From NCBI RefSeq assembly GCF_036898095.1, contig NC_090768.1:47513687-47577686 (forward strand): a DNA stretch of 64,000 nucleotides. The letters run 5' to 3'. Origin of the DNA: Palaemon carinicauda. Lineage: Eukaryota > Arthropoda > Malacostraca > Decapoda > Palaemonidae. Below, piece by piece: positions 50,969 to 63,357 of this stretch. The position numbers were made by a program, and so were the translations under genes. Positions within the stretch are counted from its first letter, which is position 1. Each line of letters starts with the position of its first letter. The notes under the pieces are model-generated. The model worked only from the letters and a program-made list of their open reading frames with translations, was not told where the DNA came from and did not search any database.

Positions 50969-52100
50969 TTAGATCTCTTGAAGGGCCGAAAAGATTGAGC
51001 CAATGGAAAATCTGTCAAAGGATTTTCTCGAGCAATCTTTGAGATAGTGTTCCGTGAAGGTGGACTGTCTAGACCAGGTCCCTGCCTTCAGGATCTTTCC
51101 CACAGCCATGTTTTTCTCGAAGGCCAGGGAGGTGCTCAGACCTCTAATATCATGTGGCCTTGGTTTTCCTGGGAGAGGAGTCCCAGAAGCCTCGTAGGCC
51201 CTCTTTATCACCTGTCGCAGCCAGAAAGAGATAAGAGTTCTTCGAGACCGGTTTCTTCACCCGGCCTGTTGAGACGAATAAATTTTTGATCTGAGGGCGG
51301 AATTTTGCGGTCCTCTCCAGGTATTTTCTTACTGTTCTCACGGGACATAAGAGTAGATCCTTCGGGTTGTCGGAGCGAGGGATGGCTGGCACCGAAAAAC
51401 CATCAAACCGAGGATCCCAACATGCCGGGTTCTGCGTCTTCGCCACAAAGCTAGGGACGAACCTAAAGGTAACTTCTCTCCACCCTTTAGAGTGTGAGAC
51501 CTCATAAGAGAGGCCGTGTAACTCAGTAACTCTTTTCGCCAAGGCCAGGGCTAAAAGAAATGCTGTTTTAAGGGTGAGTTCTCTGTCTAGTACGTCCCTG
51601 AGAGGTTCGAAGGGTGGCTCTGACAGAACCTTGAGAACTCTGGCTAGGTCCCACTGCGGAACCCGTACTTCCTGGGGGGGACATGATTGTTCAAAGCTGC
51701 GGGTGAGCATAGAGATGTGCCTTGAGGCTCCCCAAGTCAATGCCCCTAAGAAGGAAGACTTGACCTAGGGCTGCTCGTACTCCCTTGATGGCCAGAATAG
51801 ACGAGCCCACGTCGTCTCTCAGGTACACCAGAAAGTCTGCAATGTCCTGGATCGACGCCCCTAAGGGCCTGATGTTCTTGGACGCACACCACTTCACGAA
51901 GACTGCCCACTTTGCTTGGTAAACTACTGCCGAGGAACGCCGTAGATAACCCGATATCCTTGCCGCGGTTCTCGATGAGTATCCTTCTTTCTTCAGGAGC
52001 TTCTCGATAACCTCCACGCGTGAAGGCGGAGGGATCGAGGGTTTTCGTGCCACCTGTGAAAGTGAGGTTGACGCAGGAGGTCTGGCCTGTCCGGAAGCGG
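50969..52100 (-). pseudogene. Tyrosine recombinase of DIRS E, two frameshifts
   Basis: N-terminal VEVIEKLLKKEGYSSRTAAR and VVYQAKWAVFVKWC (51,900-52,030), then AKRVTELHGLS (first catalytic Arg, near 51,530), PHDIRGLSTSLAF (His and second Arg, near 51,140), and TEHYLKDCSRKSF (Tyr, near 51,030). All four core residues are present, but breaks near 51,735 and 51,220 split the protein into three frames. The order and spacing equal those of A. The N-terminal frame is shared with the long frame under RT, as in B, before an indel at 52,54x. Confidence 0.88.
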
Positions 52101-53830
52101 CCAAGGAGGACGAAGAGCTAATTCTTTTAGGTCTGCTAACCAGTCTCTCTCCGGCCACCAGGGCGCTACCAAAGTCATCGACACTTGCCTGATCAAACTG
52201 AAGGGAGGGAAGGCGTACACATCGAGGTCGTCCCAGGGATGTTGGAAGGCATCCTCGAACGCTGCCGACGGGTCTGGGATCGGAGAACAGAACACGGGGA
52301 GTTGGGCGTTCAGTCGTGTGGCGAACAAGTCTATCACTGGGGAGCCCCACATTAGGATGACTGCCCGAGCTACCTCCGGGTGTAGGGTCCACTCTGAACC
52401 TATCACTTGACCCGCCCTGCTGAGGCCGTCGGCCATCACGTTCCTCTTTCCTGGGATGAACCTTGCCGTCAGTTCTATCCCTTCTTCTGACGTCCACTCT
52501 AACAGTTCCGTGGCTAGGGGGCATAGAACTCTTGACTTCATGCCCCCTGTTTCTTTACATATGCCACTACTGAGGCGTTGTCGCACATTAACGCCACAGT
52601 GTTTCCTCGCAGGAAGTGTATGAACTGTCGACACGCCCTCAGAACCGCTATCATCTCCAGGATGTTTATATGGAGAGACGCCTCTTCGCTGGACCACTGC
52701 CCTTTTGTTGATTCCCCTAGCAGGTGTGCTCCCTGACCCTCCTTCGATGTGTCTGTGAAACACAGCATCTCCGGGGGATCGGGGGCGAAGGGCATTCCCT
52801 TCTCTGTGTTCGACATGATGTTCCACCAAAGAAGGGTCTCTCTCGTCTTCGGGAGGACTGGGACTATTTTGTGGGGCTCCTTGCCTTGGGTTCACGATTC
52901 CTTCAGATTCCAATGTACCGGGCGGAGCCTGAGTCTCCCTTGCAGTACTAATTTCTCCAGCGAAACCAGGTGACCCAGTAACTTCTGCCAGTCCTTGGCC
53001 CTCCTGGGTTGGCCCGTCAGGAAGGGTTGAAGGATATGTTCCAGGTTGGCTAACGTCTCCCCTGAGGGGAAGGGTCTTACTAACTGGGTGTCCAGGACCA
53101 TCCCCAAGTAAGTCATTCTGGTGCTGGGGACTAGTTGGGACTTTCCTAGGTTGACCGTGATCCCTAATCCCCTGCAGAGGTCGAGCAACAACACGCCTTG
53201 CTCCTTCAGTTGTTCCCTTGAGGCAGAAAGAAGCAACCAGTCGTCCAGGTACCTGAGCAGTCGTATGCCTTTCTCGTGCGCCCATGCCGAGATTGTGGTG
53301 AAAACCCTTGTGAACACCTGCGGGGCCGTCGATAGGCCGAAGCACAAGGTTTTGAACTGCAGGACACTGGACTCCCACTTGATTCTGAGGAACTTCCTGC
53401 TGGAGGGGTGCACAGGGATTTGAAAATAGGCATCCTTGAGGTTGAGGGACATGAGGAAATCCCCCTCCCTCAAGGCTGCTAGCACTGTCTTGGGGGTGTC
53501 CATTTTGAAGTCCGTCTTTGAGACGAACTTGTTGAGGGCTGAGAGGTCTATGACCGGCCTCCATCCTCCTGTCGATTTCTCTACAAGGAAGAGCCTGCTG
53601 AAGAAACCCGGGCCGAGGTTCTCCACTGTCTCTAAAGCTCCCTTGGCGATCATGGACGCTACTTCCTCCTGTAGTGCCGACCTCTTCAAGGGGTTCTTTG
53701 GAACCAGCCACTCGGCCCGGTGGGCTGGGATGAGAGGGGGAGGTTCTTTCAGGACCGTCACCATCCAGGGATCCGCACCGAGATCCTGCCAAGCTTGCCA
53801 AAAATGTCTGAGGCATCCCCCTACTAGGGG
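51993..53830 (-). pseudogene. RT - RNase H - methyltransferase-like polyprotein of DIRS E
   Basis: RT at 52,892-53,764: TGGWRPVIDLSALNKFV, LNLKDAYFQIPVHP, CFGLSTAPQVFT and the box RYLDDWLLLSA are intact. A stop near 52,890 and a one-base indel in a G run near 52,542-52,547 break RNase H (MLCFTDTSKEG, LHINILEMIAVL, MCDNASVVAYVKKQG, then RFIPGKRNVMADGLSR in another frame). The methyltransferase-like part follows (VIDLFATRLNAQLPVFC, VYAFPPFSLI). It lies in the +1 frame relative to Gag before the indel. Inactive as one protein, but the RT domain itself has no visible lesion. Confidence 0.87.
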
Positions 53831-53858
53831 CTCCTGTAGGAGTAGGGGGCCTCTCTTC

Positions 53859-56314
53859 CTACCTCCTTCTGGAGGAGCGGCCAGAGCGACCTCTCCTAGA
53901 GTTACCGTAGGAGGGTCTGAAGGCTGACTGAGGGCCTGCGGTAGTTCTACGGGTGGGCTGCTGAGAGGCTTGAAGCCAAGGAGCTGACGGTGGTTCTCTT
54001 CGAGGCAGCAAGAGGGTGGCCTGTGAGAAGTGAGGGACGTCCGCTGAGGCTCTTCTAAACCCGGACTTCCTCATAGGGGGGGGCCTAGGGTCCACGTCTC
54101 TCACCTCCCTCACTTTCCCCATCGTATCTTCCACCAAATTGGTGGGGAAAATGTCATTTCCCCACACGGAGGAATTCCTCATTCTCCACGCTTCTCTGTC
54201 CGGTAACTTCCGCACCAGTTTGCTCAGTACCGTATCCCTCTTCCTAAGAACCCAGTTCGTAGCCACAGACAAGAGACTGGGATGATAAAAACTTAAAGGC
54301 CTTGCCTCCCGAACTAACTAGATCCCTCAGCATGGCCTGATTGTCCGGGAGGGAGAGGTCGTGGGACGCGTTAAACCCCACCAAGGCGCAAGACCACCAA
54401 TCTAACCAGGAGGTCACGTAGACCAGGTCCTGTGCCATGTCCTCCATCATAGAGGCTTCTGACGGGGAAAAGCACACGGGGGCAGTGGAGGCCCTGTCTT
54501 CCGAGGCTCCCTGGTTCAGTGAGGTCACCGCTGCTTCTACCGCACGGGGTCCACCGCGATGCCCTTCTGGGACGTAAAAACGTTTCTGGGATTTCAGGCC
54601 CGGAAGAAGCTTGGAGGAACTCTGGCTTCTGGGGGCCTCCGCCCGTCCTGCTAGGTATTCGTCTATTTGTTCCATCCCCAACTTTACGTCCGGAGCGAGA
54701 GGGAGAGACAAAGAGGGCTTTTGTTGCACCGGGCTCTCGATCATTCTGGACAGTCCGGAGAGCACGGCCTTTGCAGCTGAGGGCTTAGGTTCATCCAATC
54801 GGTGATGCCGACGAATTAGGGCCAGAACCTTACGGTAGGAGATGTCGTCAGACGAGCACTCCCCTCCTTCCACCAGGTCTTCCGTCACCAGTTCCTCCGT
54901 ACGGGGGTACGCCGTGACGGTGGGAAAGGCAACGCTGGACGAGTCTGCCAGTGGTATGGGCTGCCCCGTGGGGACGAAGGTCTCCGTCATGGGAGTATCT
55001 TGTTCCACGAGGGACTCCGTGGATGGGGGATCCATGCGGACCGACGGGCGCCCTTGGTGCTTTAGGAAGGCCTCCAAGGTGCCCGTGGTCGACGCTAAGC
55101 CTTCCTTCATACTCCGTACATCCTTCCTAAGGGAAGAAGGAGCGGAGGCCACCGTTGGGTTAGTCACTACACGGGGGGGGGGCCGGTTCGACCCCTCTTG
55201 CCGGGGCGACTGGTCCGAAGGAGGAGGTAGAAGGATGAGACACAGAAGGCGAGGCTCTAGGGAGCCACATGGAAGCAGCCGCGGCTGTGGTAAACCTAAA
55301 CAGCTCGCTCCGGGGCACTGTGAAATTCACCCACTCCTTGGACTTGCTCCTCTTCGTTTTCTTTTTAGAGGACTTCGATCTTTTCTTACCATGTCTTGAA
55401 CGGGAACGGGACTTCTTTTTACGGGATTTCTCCCTCTTCCTCTTGCTAAGGTTCCTGTCCTCGTCCTCTGACGACGAAGAAGAAGAAGAGTCCAATGACG
55501 ACGACGATGACGAGGATGAGGACGAATCCCTCAGACCGCCCGAAACGTCCAAGACTGCGGGGGGAAATTCTCGTCGTTTCTCAGGCGTGGGAGGCTGCAG
55601 AAACACGGGGGGTAGCGTAGACGAGGGAGCCGGAGGGGACCGAGCGATTCCTTTATAGAGCCATTGCTCGACGTCTTCTTCTACTCTAACGGGAGACCTG
55701 AAGGGAGTTCTAGGGGCCACTCACGTGGTGGGGTCGGAAGACGCCGAAATTCCTTTTTCCGTGTCTCCCTCGGTGGTTGACGCACCTGAAACACGCCATG
55801 ATGCCGGGGAAGTACCCACACTCGGTCTACCAAGCATAGGATCTTCCGAGGAGACGGGACCTGCGGGCACCAGGCCCTCGCCTCCTACCCACACTTCCGC
55901 ACTACACTCAGGCCCCACACATGCCTGCCCCACACTGGACACTTCCCCTACAGGAATATCAGACTCTTGGGGAAGGGCAATGGGCCTCTTCCCTGCAACG
56001 GACTTACCTCGTCCCCTACGCTGGGTAGGGGAAGAAGGACGGGTGCTACGGTCTGCCGAGACGTCTGGAGAAACCACAGGCGAAGAGATACTGGAGTCCT
56101 TAGGCGACTTCTTAGCTGCCTTCTTCTTCTTAGTCCCGAAGAGCACCCACTGGATCTCAGTCCAGTTAGCACACTCCGGGCACGTAGAGGCAGGGGAACA
56201 CACTTTCCCCCTACACGTGGAGCACTAGGAGTGGGGATCAATCTCAGGTTTAGAAAGGAAAGCCTCGCAAGACTTCTCAGCCACAGGCCCAGGGCAACGA
56301 CGAGGATGCTCCAT
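53859..56314 (-). pseudogene. Gag of DIRS E, with a Ser/Arg-rich segment
   Basis: Start ATG at 56,314 (MEHPRRCPGPVAEKSC), then Cys pairs (CSTC, CPEC) like B Gag, but with an early TAG at 56,225-56,227. A Ser/Pro linker runs to a TGA at 55,721. The next part (55,160-55,720) is in the same frame and holds a run of Ser, acidic residues and RKKKSRSRSRHGKKRSKS (near 55,400). The core is 54,244-55,167, then 53,859-54,272 with NDIFPTNLVEDTMGKV and a basic Arg tail before a TAG. At least two shifts. Role as in B. Confidence 0.78.
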
Positions 56315-56478
56315 AACGCAACGCTAATATACCAAGAGACACAAGGATACAAAGGGAAAGTGAAAGGGAAACACGTGGGTAACACGCGGTAAGCACAAAG
56401 GATCGGGGGATACAAAGGGTCGCACAAGGTAAGAGAGAGAGCGGCGAGATGTTGATCACGTCGCGACCAGAAACTCAC

Positions 56479-56650
56479 TGACGAGTCGACGACCTGAGCT
56501 AGCACTCTTCCCGACCCCGGGTCGCCTCAGGGCACATATCACACTGCCTGAGGTTGACCCCTTAGAAAACGGAAAGAGGGTAAACTATAAAAAAAGTTGG
56601 TCGGTTAGGTAGAGTTACCAGTAACTCCTAAGAAGGTAGTTCTAGGTAAG
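56479..56650. repeat. Right inverted terminal repeat of DIRS E
   Basis: Partner of 50,275-50,447. The last bases (AACCGTGTTGGAACAA) are specific to this end and recur reversed in the ICR. Confidence 0.88.
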
Positions 56651-56667
56651 TAACCGTGTTGGAACAA

Positions 56668-57650
56668 CTATATTTTACAAAACAATATATATCTCTAGGT
56701 GAGATGGTTCCTACTTTTTTCTTAATTAATATGCATATTTTAAAGTAATTCTCAGGAAAAGCATAACTGCATCAACATCTTTATCAAAAAAGGCAGCAGG
56801 TTTGTATACATCCAATTTCTTAGGCATCTTATCAGAAGGAGCATCCCTGATATTAAGTTGTTAATTTTAAAATGCATAATAATACAAATTGCATTCAAGG
56901 CTTCATCATGACTATTATAAGATATCCAAGAATCCCATTTTTCATCTTCAAATGTCATCCTTATTTCCTTTATCAACCCACAGGACACAAATGCTTTATA
57001 TAGCTCAACATAATTTGTCTCTATTGGAATTTAGAAAACATGAAGGATTCTCTGTTTCCTTGTGTTCCCCAAACTAGTTGATTTGTTAACATCAGTAGAG
57101 TGGTCCTTTTTAGTTCCTAGGTTGTCAACAGAATTTTCCTTAGTTAGATTAGTAGCGGTATCAACGGTTATGGGGTAAGTCATTAGATTCAGGGGATGAA
57201 GATAAGATATTTAGAGAATAAATGAGCATGGCTCATGTTTGGTTGGTTGACCTGCTTGATAATAATGAAAAAGAATCATAGGTTAAAAAGGAAATTTGCA
57301 TTCTCCATTATCGGCACAACGAGTCTATACTTTCCCAATGGTTCACTCCAAACCTAGCCATGGGATAGCAACAAAACAGATATAGAGGGACAGGTGTAAG
57401 CTAAACCTGCCTGTTAGAATTGAGACCAAGAAAATATGGAATCCTCCGTGCCATATCTGTAATGATAGGCTTCCTGCCAGAAGCAGAGTCCTATCTCAAG
57501 GATTGGATCCCCTGGATTTCGATGACCCCGCCCTTGAGAATAATTCCGCCCAAAAAAGGTCCAAACCAACTTCGGGATGGCTGAAATCACCCAATACTCT
57601 CACATATAGCTTTGAAGGCAAAAACCTCCCAACCGTGATTCCTTCTCCCA
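56668..57650 (-). pseudogene. LINE copy 2, 5' part of ORF1 (right of DIRS E)
   Basis: The stretch 56,752-56,988 reads EIRMTFEDEKWDSWISYNSH, compatible with an RNA-recognition-type fold in LINE ORF1. Upstream, 57,280-57,600 is homologous to 17,350-17,750 in copy 3 (SGRKPIITDMARRIP). Stops are frequent. It defines the start side of copy 2. Confidence 0.55.
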
Positions 57651-57715
57651 TTCATACAAGCAGACAGTAATAACAAATGTGGAGATATCCACGCCATTAA
57701 ACTGAAAAATGTATC

Positions 57716-57757
<42 letters not shown>

Positions 57758-58989
57758 TACCGTCAATATGCGAAATCCGTTATTATGTATAATTCCTAGT
57801 AAATTTGCATACTAATAGATACTTCAATTAATATGCACAATCACTGAAAATTTTCAGCATATATGCATACCTAGAATCTTAGTCCTTTTTCAAAATAACA
57901 GTTATAAACGTCCTTATTATGCAAAATAACTAAACAATTCAAGTAAATTTGTATAATTCCTAAAAATTTACTATGTAATCAGTTGACATTTTTGTTATGG
58001 CAGTTTCTCAAAAAGTCAATAACAGTTGACGTTTTACGTGCAAAAATTTAGATAGTAATGACATTAGGATATTAGATAAGTAGTATTTTTCATTTGGTCA
58101 AGAAAAGTACTCGTAATTAGAAGCAATGGAAGAAAGAAAGCAGTTTTTATTCGGTCCTCGTGAAAGATGGAGAAAAAACCAAGCAATACATCTAGCTTGA
58201 TGCAAAGGGAGGAATACGACATGACTCCCACTAGACTAACTGAACTTGGAATGGACAATGTTAAAAAAACAGCAAAGGATTATCGTCTTAAAAAAGTATG
58301 ATGTGATGAAAATAACAGTGGAAAACACAACAGTGAAAATGGGTAGGCCACGTAACTTTGCCTTCATTACATTTCTGCCAAAGACTTATTTGAAACTTTT
58401 CAATCTATTCATATAGCAAATGGACAGGGTGAGAGAGACATTCTATAAAATTAAACAAATGATAAATTTACAAAAATAAAGATTCCTCAAATACAACTGT
58501 TCGTGCAATTCTGCAAGGAGTGCAAGCTTAAAAAAAAGTTAGAAAATCTTTGTTGGTGAAGCCAATCTTGTCAAAGAATATGAATTCACGATGCCATGTA
58601 AGGAAATACAAAATATTAAACATTTTAGTGTGCCCCGTGTCCACTTTATGTTTAAGGAATAGTTTCCTGACCGAAAGTTTTTCTGAGAGTTAAGTTCTCT
58701 TATATAGTTTTACCTCTATCCCAATTTTAGATATGAACGAAATCATAATCCTTATGGAGGATACTTGAAAAGTAGCCTTTTTGACACTTTTACTTTAAAA
58801 TCTATTCATTTTAATTTTATAGTGGGACATGCAAGGCCATCACGATAGCGACTATTGTTTTATTTTTATTTACCATGACAATTTCACTAAAAACTGCTTA
58901 AGAGATTCCATAATTTTGCAAAATTACCAAGATCCTAGATATTATGTTAATTAATTAAGCCCTCAGCTTACAATAGATAACAAGTAAAA
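57651..58989. other. AT-rich stretch with a short (TA)n, no gene seen
   Basis: A (TA)n(TG)n tract at about 57,716-57,757. Otherwise AT-rich with short frames (up to 64 codons) that show no family motif. Confidence 0.6.
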
Positions 58990-60395
58990 GTGCCACGTCA
59001 GTGGATGTCAGCAGTGGGTTTCTAGTGTTATTGCAAAGGAAGACATATATTGAGCGTATAAATCTTTCAGTATGTGTTGCTTCGCTGGGGGCTTGTAATT
59101 CTGGCAACATGGAGTAAATTTACCATCAACGTGAAGTAGGAGCTGGAGATTGTCGGAGAAGGTTGCAGACGGAAAAAAATTCCGTAGGGGCATGCAATGG
59201 GTTGTCATACCACATTTCAGCTGCCGAGACATCCAGGCCGTCCTAGGGCGTGGTTCTTAATCCCAGGAGGACCCAGGAAAGCTGAGTAACCCAGTTGGAG
59301 TCATTGTCGTGGGACATCAAAGCTGCTTAGAAGGGTGCGATGAAAACGTTCAACCTTTCCGTTGGTTGCAGGGTTGTAGGCAGTTATCTGATGTAGGGTG
59401 ATTCACAAAAGATTCACTAATGATGTCCACAACTGAGAGGTAAAAGTGATACCCCTGTCAAAAATAATATGCTCAGGGATACCAAATCTCGCTATATCGC
59501 TATCCACTCTACGAGTAAGGTATACACTATGTACAAAAGGCGGACGTTGCAGTTTGCATGAGAATGGCTTCAGGCCAACGAGCAAAGAAGTCAATAACGG
59601 TAAACAAGTAATGACGTTCTTGTGATGTGGGTGGGAGATGTACTATGTTGACCTTAATGTGGGTAAAGTAACGCTGAGGTTGAGGAAAGGTGCCCACTTC
59701 GGAATGTGTGTCGATGTACTTTTGAAGTTTGGCATAATGTAGGTGTGGGCACAATCCTTGGCATCCTTAATAATGCCATGCCAAATGAACTTCATCTCCA
59801 GTAGCTGTGCAGTAGATCGGCACGAGGGATATGGAAGGCCGTGGATGGAATCAAACACTTGTCGGCCTATGGGAGCAGGTATCCATGGTTATGGTATACC
59901 AGTACCGACGTCACAGAGGAGGGTGGCGTTGGAATTGTCGAGGGTGACATCCTCCAAACAGAGGGATGTGCAGGATGTCCTACATGCTTGGTACTCTGGA
60001 TTTTTTCGTTGGGCTTCTGACAAGGTATTGTAATCCAATCCCAGGTGAATGGTGGCTAATATTTTTCTTGACAGGACATCAGCAATGAGATTCATTTTCC
60101 CAGGGATGTGTTGAAGGGTGCAGTTGTATTTAGCCATAGTGGAGAGATGTTGGCGTTGATGGGTAGACCAGGCACTGGACTACTGAATGAAGGGGTGGAC
60201 CAGAGGCATGTGGTCCGTGCGAATGACAAAAGGCGTACCTTCTAAGAAGTCTCAAAAGTAATGGACATCCAAATGCACCGCCTACAATTAGCGGTCAAAG
60301 GTAAAGTAGCCGGATTCCACCTTGAACAGTTTTCTACTGAAGAAGGCCAATGGGCGAAGAGAGTCGTTGACCAGCCGTTCCAGCCATGTGTCAGA
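58990..60395 (-). pseudogene. Ty3/Gypsy pol remnant (RNase H to integrase)
   Basis: Right to left: RNase H text LRPLAFFSRKLFKVESGYF and GTPFVIRTDHMPLVHP (60,190-60,390), its end YNCTLQHIPGKMNLIADVLS (60,080-60,130), integrase zinc region (HGLPYPSCRSTAQLL, 59,790-59,850), core with FTVIDFFARWPEAI (59,560-59,610) and FGIPEHIIFDRGITFTSQLW (59,410-59,490), then the integrase C-terminal part (59,008-59,232). Frames change repeatedly. RT, protease, Gag and long terminal repeats are not seen. Old fragment, inactive. Confidence 0.88.
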
Positions 60396-61298
60396 AATAA
60401 CTGGTATTTTGAAATTCAATGAAAACTGTGATCCTGGGTCTAGTTCAAAGTTAATCGTAGATCAGAAGTCTGAGCATGCTTTTATTATCCCTGAAAATAT
60501 GTTGATGCTCTCGGTAGACTGGACATTTTGGAGTGAATAAAATTTTGTTATGATATCAAACATTTTTATTGGCATGATATTTGGTAGGATGTAACTCAGT
60601 TAATTTTAATTGTCCTGTATGTCAAGCTATTAAAATGTCCAATCTGACTTATCCGAAAGTCTCACTGAAGTCCATCTTTGCATTTGATGTATTATTTAAT
60701 GTCTTTAAAGATTATGTTAAACCCTGGGCAAAAAGAGACATAGGGTAAAGACTATTTGTGAGTTTTGATACTTGCTCAGAATATTTCCTTTAACTTTCAT
60801 TATAATGATGATGTTGATATATTTGTGATTATTTGTCAACTCTGTATATTCCGAATTTTCGCTTAAAGTTTGCAATACAATATTGTTTTTATTTTGATTG
60901 TAATAAAATAATTTTATTTGTATCATGTATGATCAAATAATTTAGTTTCTATTTAATGACCCCCCACTTTTCACTAGGCATGAGGATTTGTTATATGTAC
61001 ATTAAATTTATGTATATTATAAGACCTGTGAAGAGGGTGTATTTTTTTCATATCAAATGTTCATGTAAAAATAAAAGCTTTGTGATTTGAAAACACTATT
61101 GTAACCTAGAACAAGAATTTCTAGATATTTCTCAAAGCTGTTTTTGTGCCGCATTGGGTGGCAGATATATGGAAAAGGTGTATGCTAGTTTATATACAAT
61201 TGTGCTTCTACTGCTTATAGATTTGTTTGTAGCCGAATCTTGCAGTAATGCACTCCCACCATGTCTACCTTCGTCTTCCTGGACTTCATAATGATAAA
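60396..61298. other. AT-rich stretch, no gene seen
   Basis: Short frames only. No repeat or protein motif recognised between the Gypsy fragment and DIRS F. Confidence 0.6.
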
Positions 61299-61676
61299 AA
61301 GGGATTTTGACGAAGGAAAAATCTATTTCTGGGGAGAGACCTGTGACGCCCGGTGAAAAGGGTCCTTTACACTTTTCTAATATAAATCTTCCAAATATAC
61401 TAGAGAAAGATAAAAGCATGGAATGCAGAGGTTACAACCCTCGCGCGAGCACCTTGTTGGTGTCGTGTATTTAACAAGGGCGTGTGTAAACCACTATTAA
61501 CAAGCTGTCTTCCATTTAGATAATCCCTTCATCAAAGGGGAGGGCCGTGACAGGCCCTAGAGAATAGAGTTGGGCTACCCCACCGACACTTACTGCTCGC
61601 GCTCTCCAGGTCATCCTTCTGCAAGAACATATGGCTTGGCAAGGAAAGGGTGGGTCCGTACAAAAATAACCGGGAA

Positions 61677-61789
61677 GGGTTTCACCGGGCGTCACAGGTC
61701 TCTCCCCAGAAATAGATTTTTCCTTCGTCAAAATCCCTTTTCTGGGTCGATCTGTGACAGCCGGTGAAAATGTACCAGAGAATGCCTTC
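61677..61789. repeat. Internal complementary region of DIRS F
   Basis: CACCGGGCGTCACAGGTCTC to CGTCAAAATCCC mirrors the end at 61,299-61,355. TTTTCTGGGTCGATCTGTGA to CGGTGAAAA is the mirror of the missing other end and equals the left end of D. Confidence 0.88.
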
Positions 61790-62265
61790 CAAGCCCAACA
61801 AAGTAATAACATAATGCGGAGAATACAATCACCATTTACGACAATAATATAATATAACAATGTAAGAAACGTCCAATTACCAAATAGCCAAATAACATAG
61901 GGAGCGTAAGGCTAAATAACTAAGACGACAAGGAATCAACTGAGTGTCAAATCGCAAAAGGCATCAAACCTTACATGTCTAAGCATATCTAAACCTTAAA
62001 GGAACGGTAACTACAATAACAGTTAAACCATAGGAATTAAGCATGGCAAAGATCATAGGGCTAACGAACTACCCAGGAGAGTGACGACGTGGTGTGAGTG
62101 GCGGGTAGGAGGGAGAAGAGAAGAGATGGAAGAAAGGAAGAAGCAGAGATTAATGGAGAGGGAATAGGCTCCCCGCTGCCATCGTCGGGTATTTAAGGGC
62201 CTGTAAAATCTTTAGATAGTGGCGTAAGACAACCATAGGGGATTTCCAACCCGTATATTTTTTGT

Positions 62266-63120
62266 TTAAAAATCATCAAAGTCCCTGTTCTGGAAGTAAT
62301 TGATGTAGGTATCTACCGTCCGTATATCATGAGCCTGGGGAAATGAATCCGGATTAGTATGTTTAAAGAAGTAGAGGATTTGTTGCCTGATGCCGTGAAT
62401 GGAAATAGTACCTCCTTGTTCCCCGATAACCAAGGGGCCAGACGAGCGGGTGGCAGTTCTAGCTAAAAAAGGCCTTGAGAGTAGTGACTGAACACAGAGA
62501 AAAGATCCTGGGGAAGAGGAATAATCTTCCGAGGGGAGCACCTATTTTGCGGATCCTCATTTCTTAGCTAGGAAATCATTGTCTGGAGAAAGGAGTTCTT
62601 CGGCTGTAGGGAGGAAATCTATGTTTCCCGGGTTCGTGAGAGAGCTGCTAGTTCTGATATTCCATCACCTGAGGCCAAAGCCGTTAGAAATAAAGTCTTC
62701 CTAAGAAGAGTGATAAGAGCAGGGTTCATTGTCCGTGTCCGGCGCAAGTTTTGAGGACACCGTTCATAGACCAGAGTCCTTTTGTGGCCAAACCGAAGGT
62801 CAAAGCCTAGCACATGTTTTTGGAATAGATGAGAAATAGGAATCAGCTAGGTTAATGTTAAACCCAACAAGGAAGATCTTCTTCAAAGCTTTCTTGATGG
62901 TGGTTAAAGTGCTAACTGTTAGGCCTTTGCCAAATAAGAACCTCAAGAAAGAGATGTCTATATTCGGAGACATACGAGTATGGTCTGAACTCTTAGGGAA
63001 TCTGCTAGTTGTTAACGGCCGAATCATATTGGCGAATTGTCGAGTCCCTTTTGTCTGATTCGATGAAGAGATCGATTTCCGGTTCAATGTTCGCGTCTAT
63101 ACGAGCTGCAACCTTCCTGT
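62266..63120 (-). pseudogene. Tyrosine recombinase of DIRS F, broken
   Basis: The core piece at 62,800-63,087 (SFLRFLFGKGLTVSTLTTIK, FNINLADSYFSS) and the next at 62,619-62,813 (TLFLTALASGDGISELAALS) match D. The C-terminal piece at 62,266-62,541 has AHDIRTVDTY (His and Arg). As in D, GDGISEL has Gly-Ile before SEL where other families have Arg-Val. Frameshifts separate the N-terminal piece (RDSTIRQYDSAVNN, ending at 63,005). Inactive. Confidence 0.78.
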
Positions 63121-63357
63121 AGTCCACAAAGTCAGAGTTTCGGCTACCCTTGAGCAATCTGACACAGTGAGTTTGGATTACTTGAGTCAGTTTGGGGAAC
63201 GGAATCCGGAAGGGACGGAGTTTCAACTCGAGGAGGAGAGGAAACCAACTGTTCTTGGCCAGTGAGGTGGCACTAAAACCACTGCCCCCCGGAAGGAGCG
63301 TAGTTTGTGTAAAAGTCTCATTAGAAGATTCACTGGGGTAAATAGGTAAACCTTCTT

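Larger units (their letters stand above)
50229..56667 (-). mobile_element. DIRS-type retrotransposon E
   Basis: Full length by its ends: the ICR at 50,513-50,612 joins reverse complements of 50,229-50,300 and about 56,610-56,667. ITRs 50,275-50,447 and 56,479-56,650 differ at a few positions, so it is older than D. Order on the minus strand: Gag 53,859-56,314, RT-RNase H-methyltransferase-like to 51,993, YR to 50,969. The coding regions carry at least three frameshifts and one early Gag stop. Its terminal sequences (AAATTTGTRATTTGTTCC) resemble those of A. It splits ORF1 of LINE copy 2. Confidence 0.9.

Noticed and set aside
58064..58258. A 64-codon frame that looks like a signal peptide.
   Set aside because: Short, in AT-rich DNA, with no supporting context.
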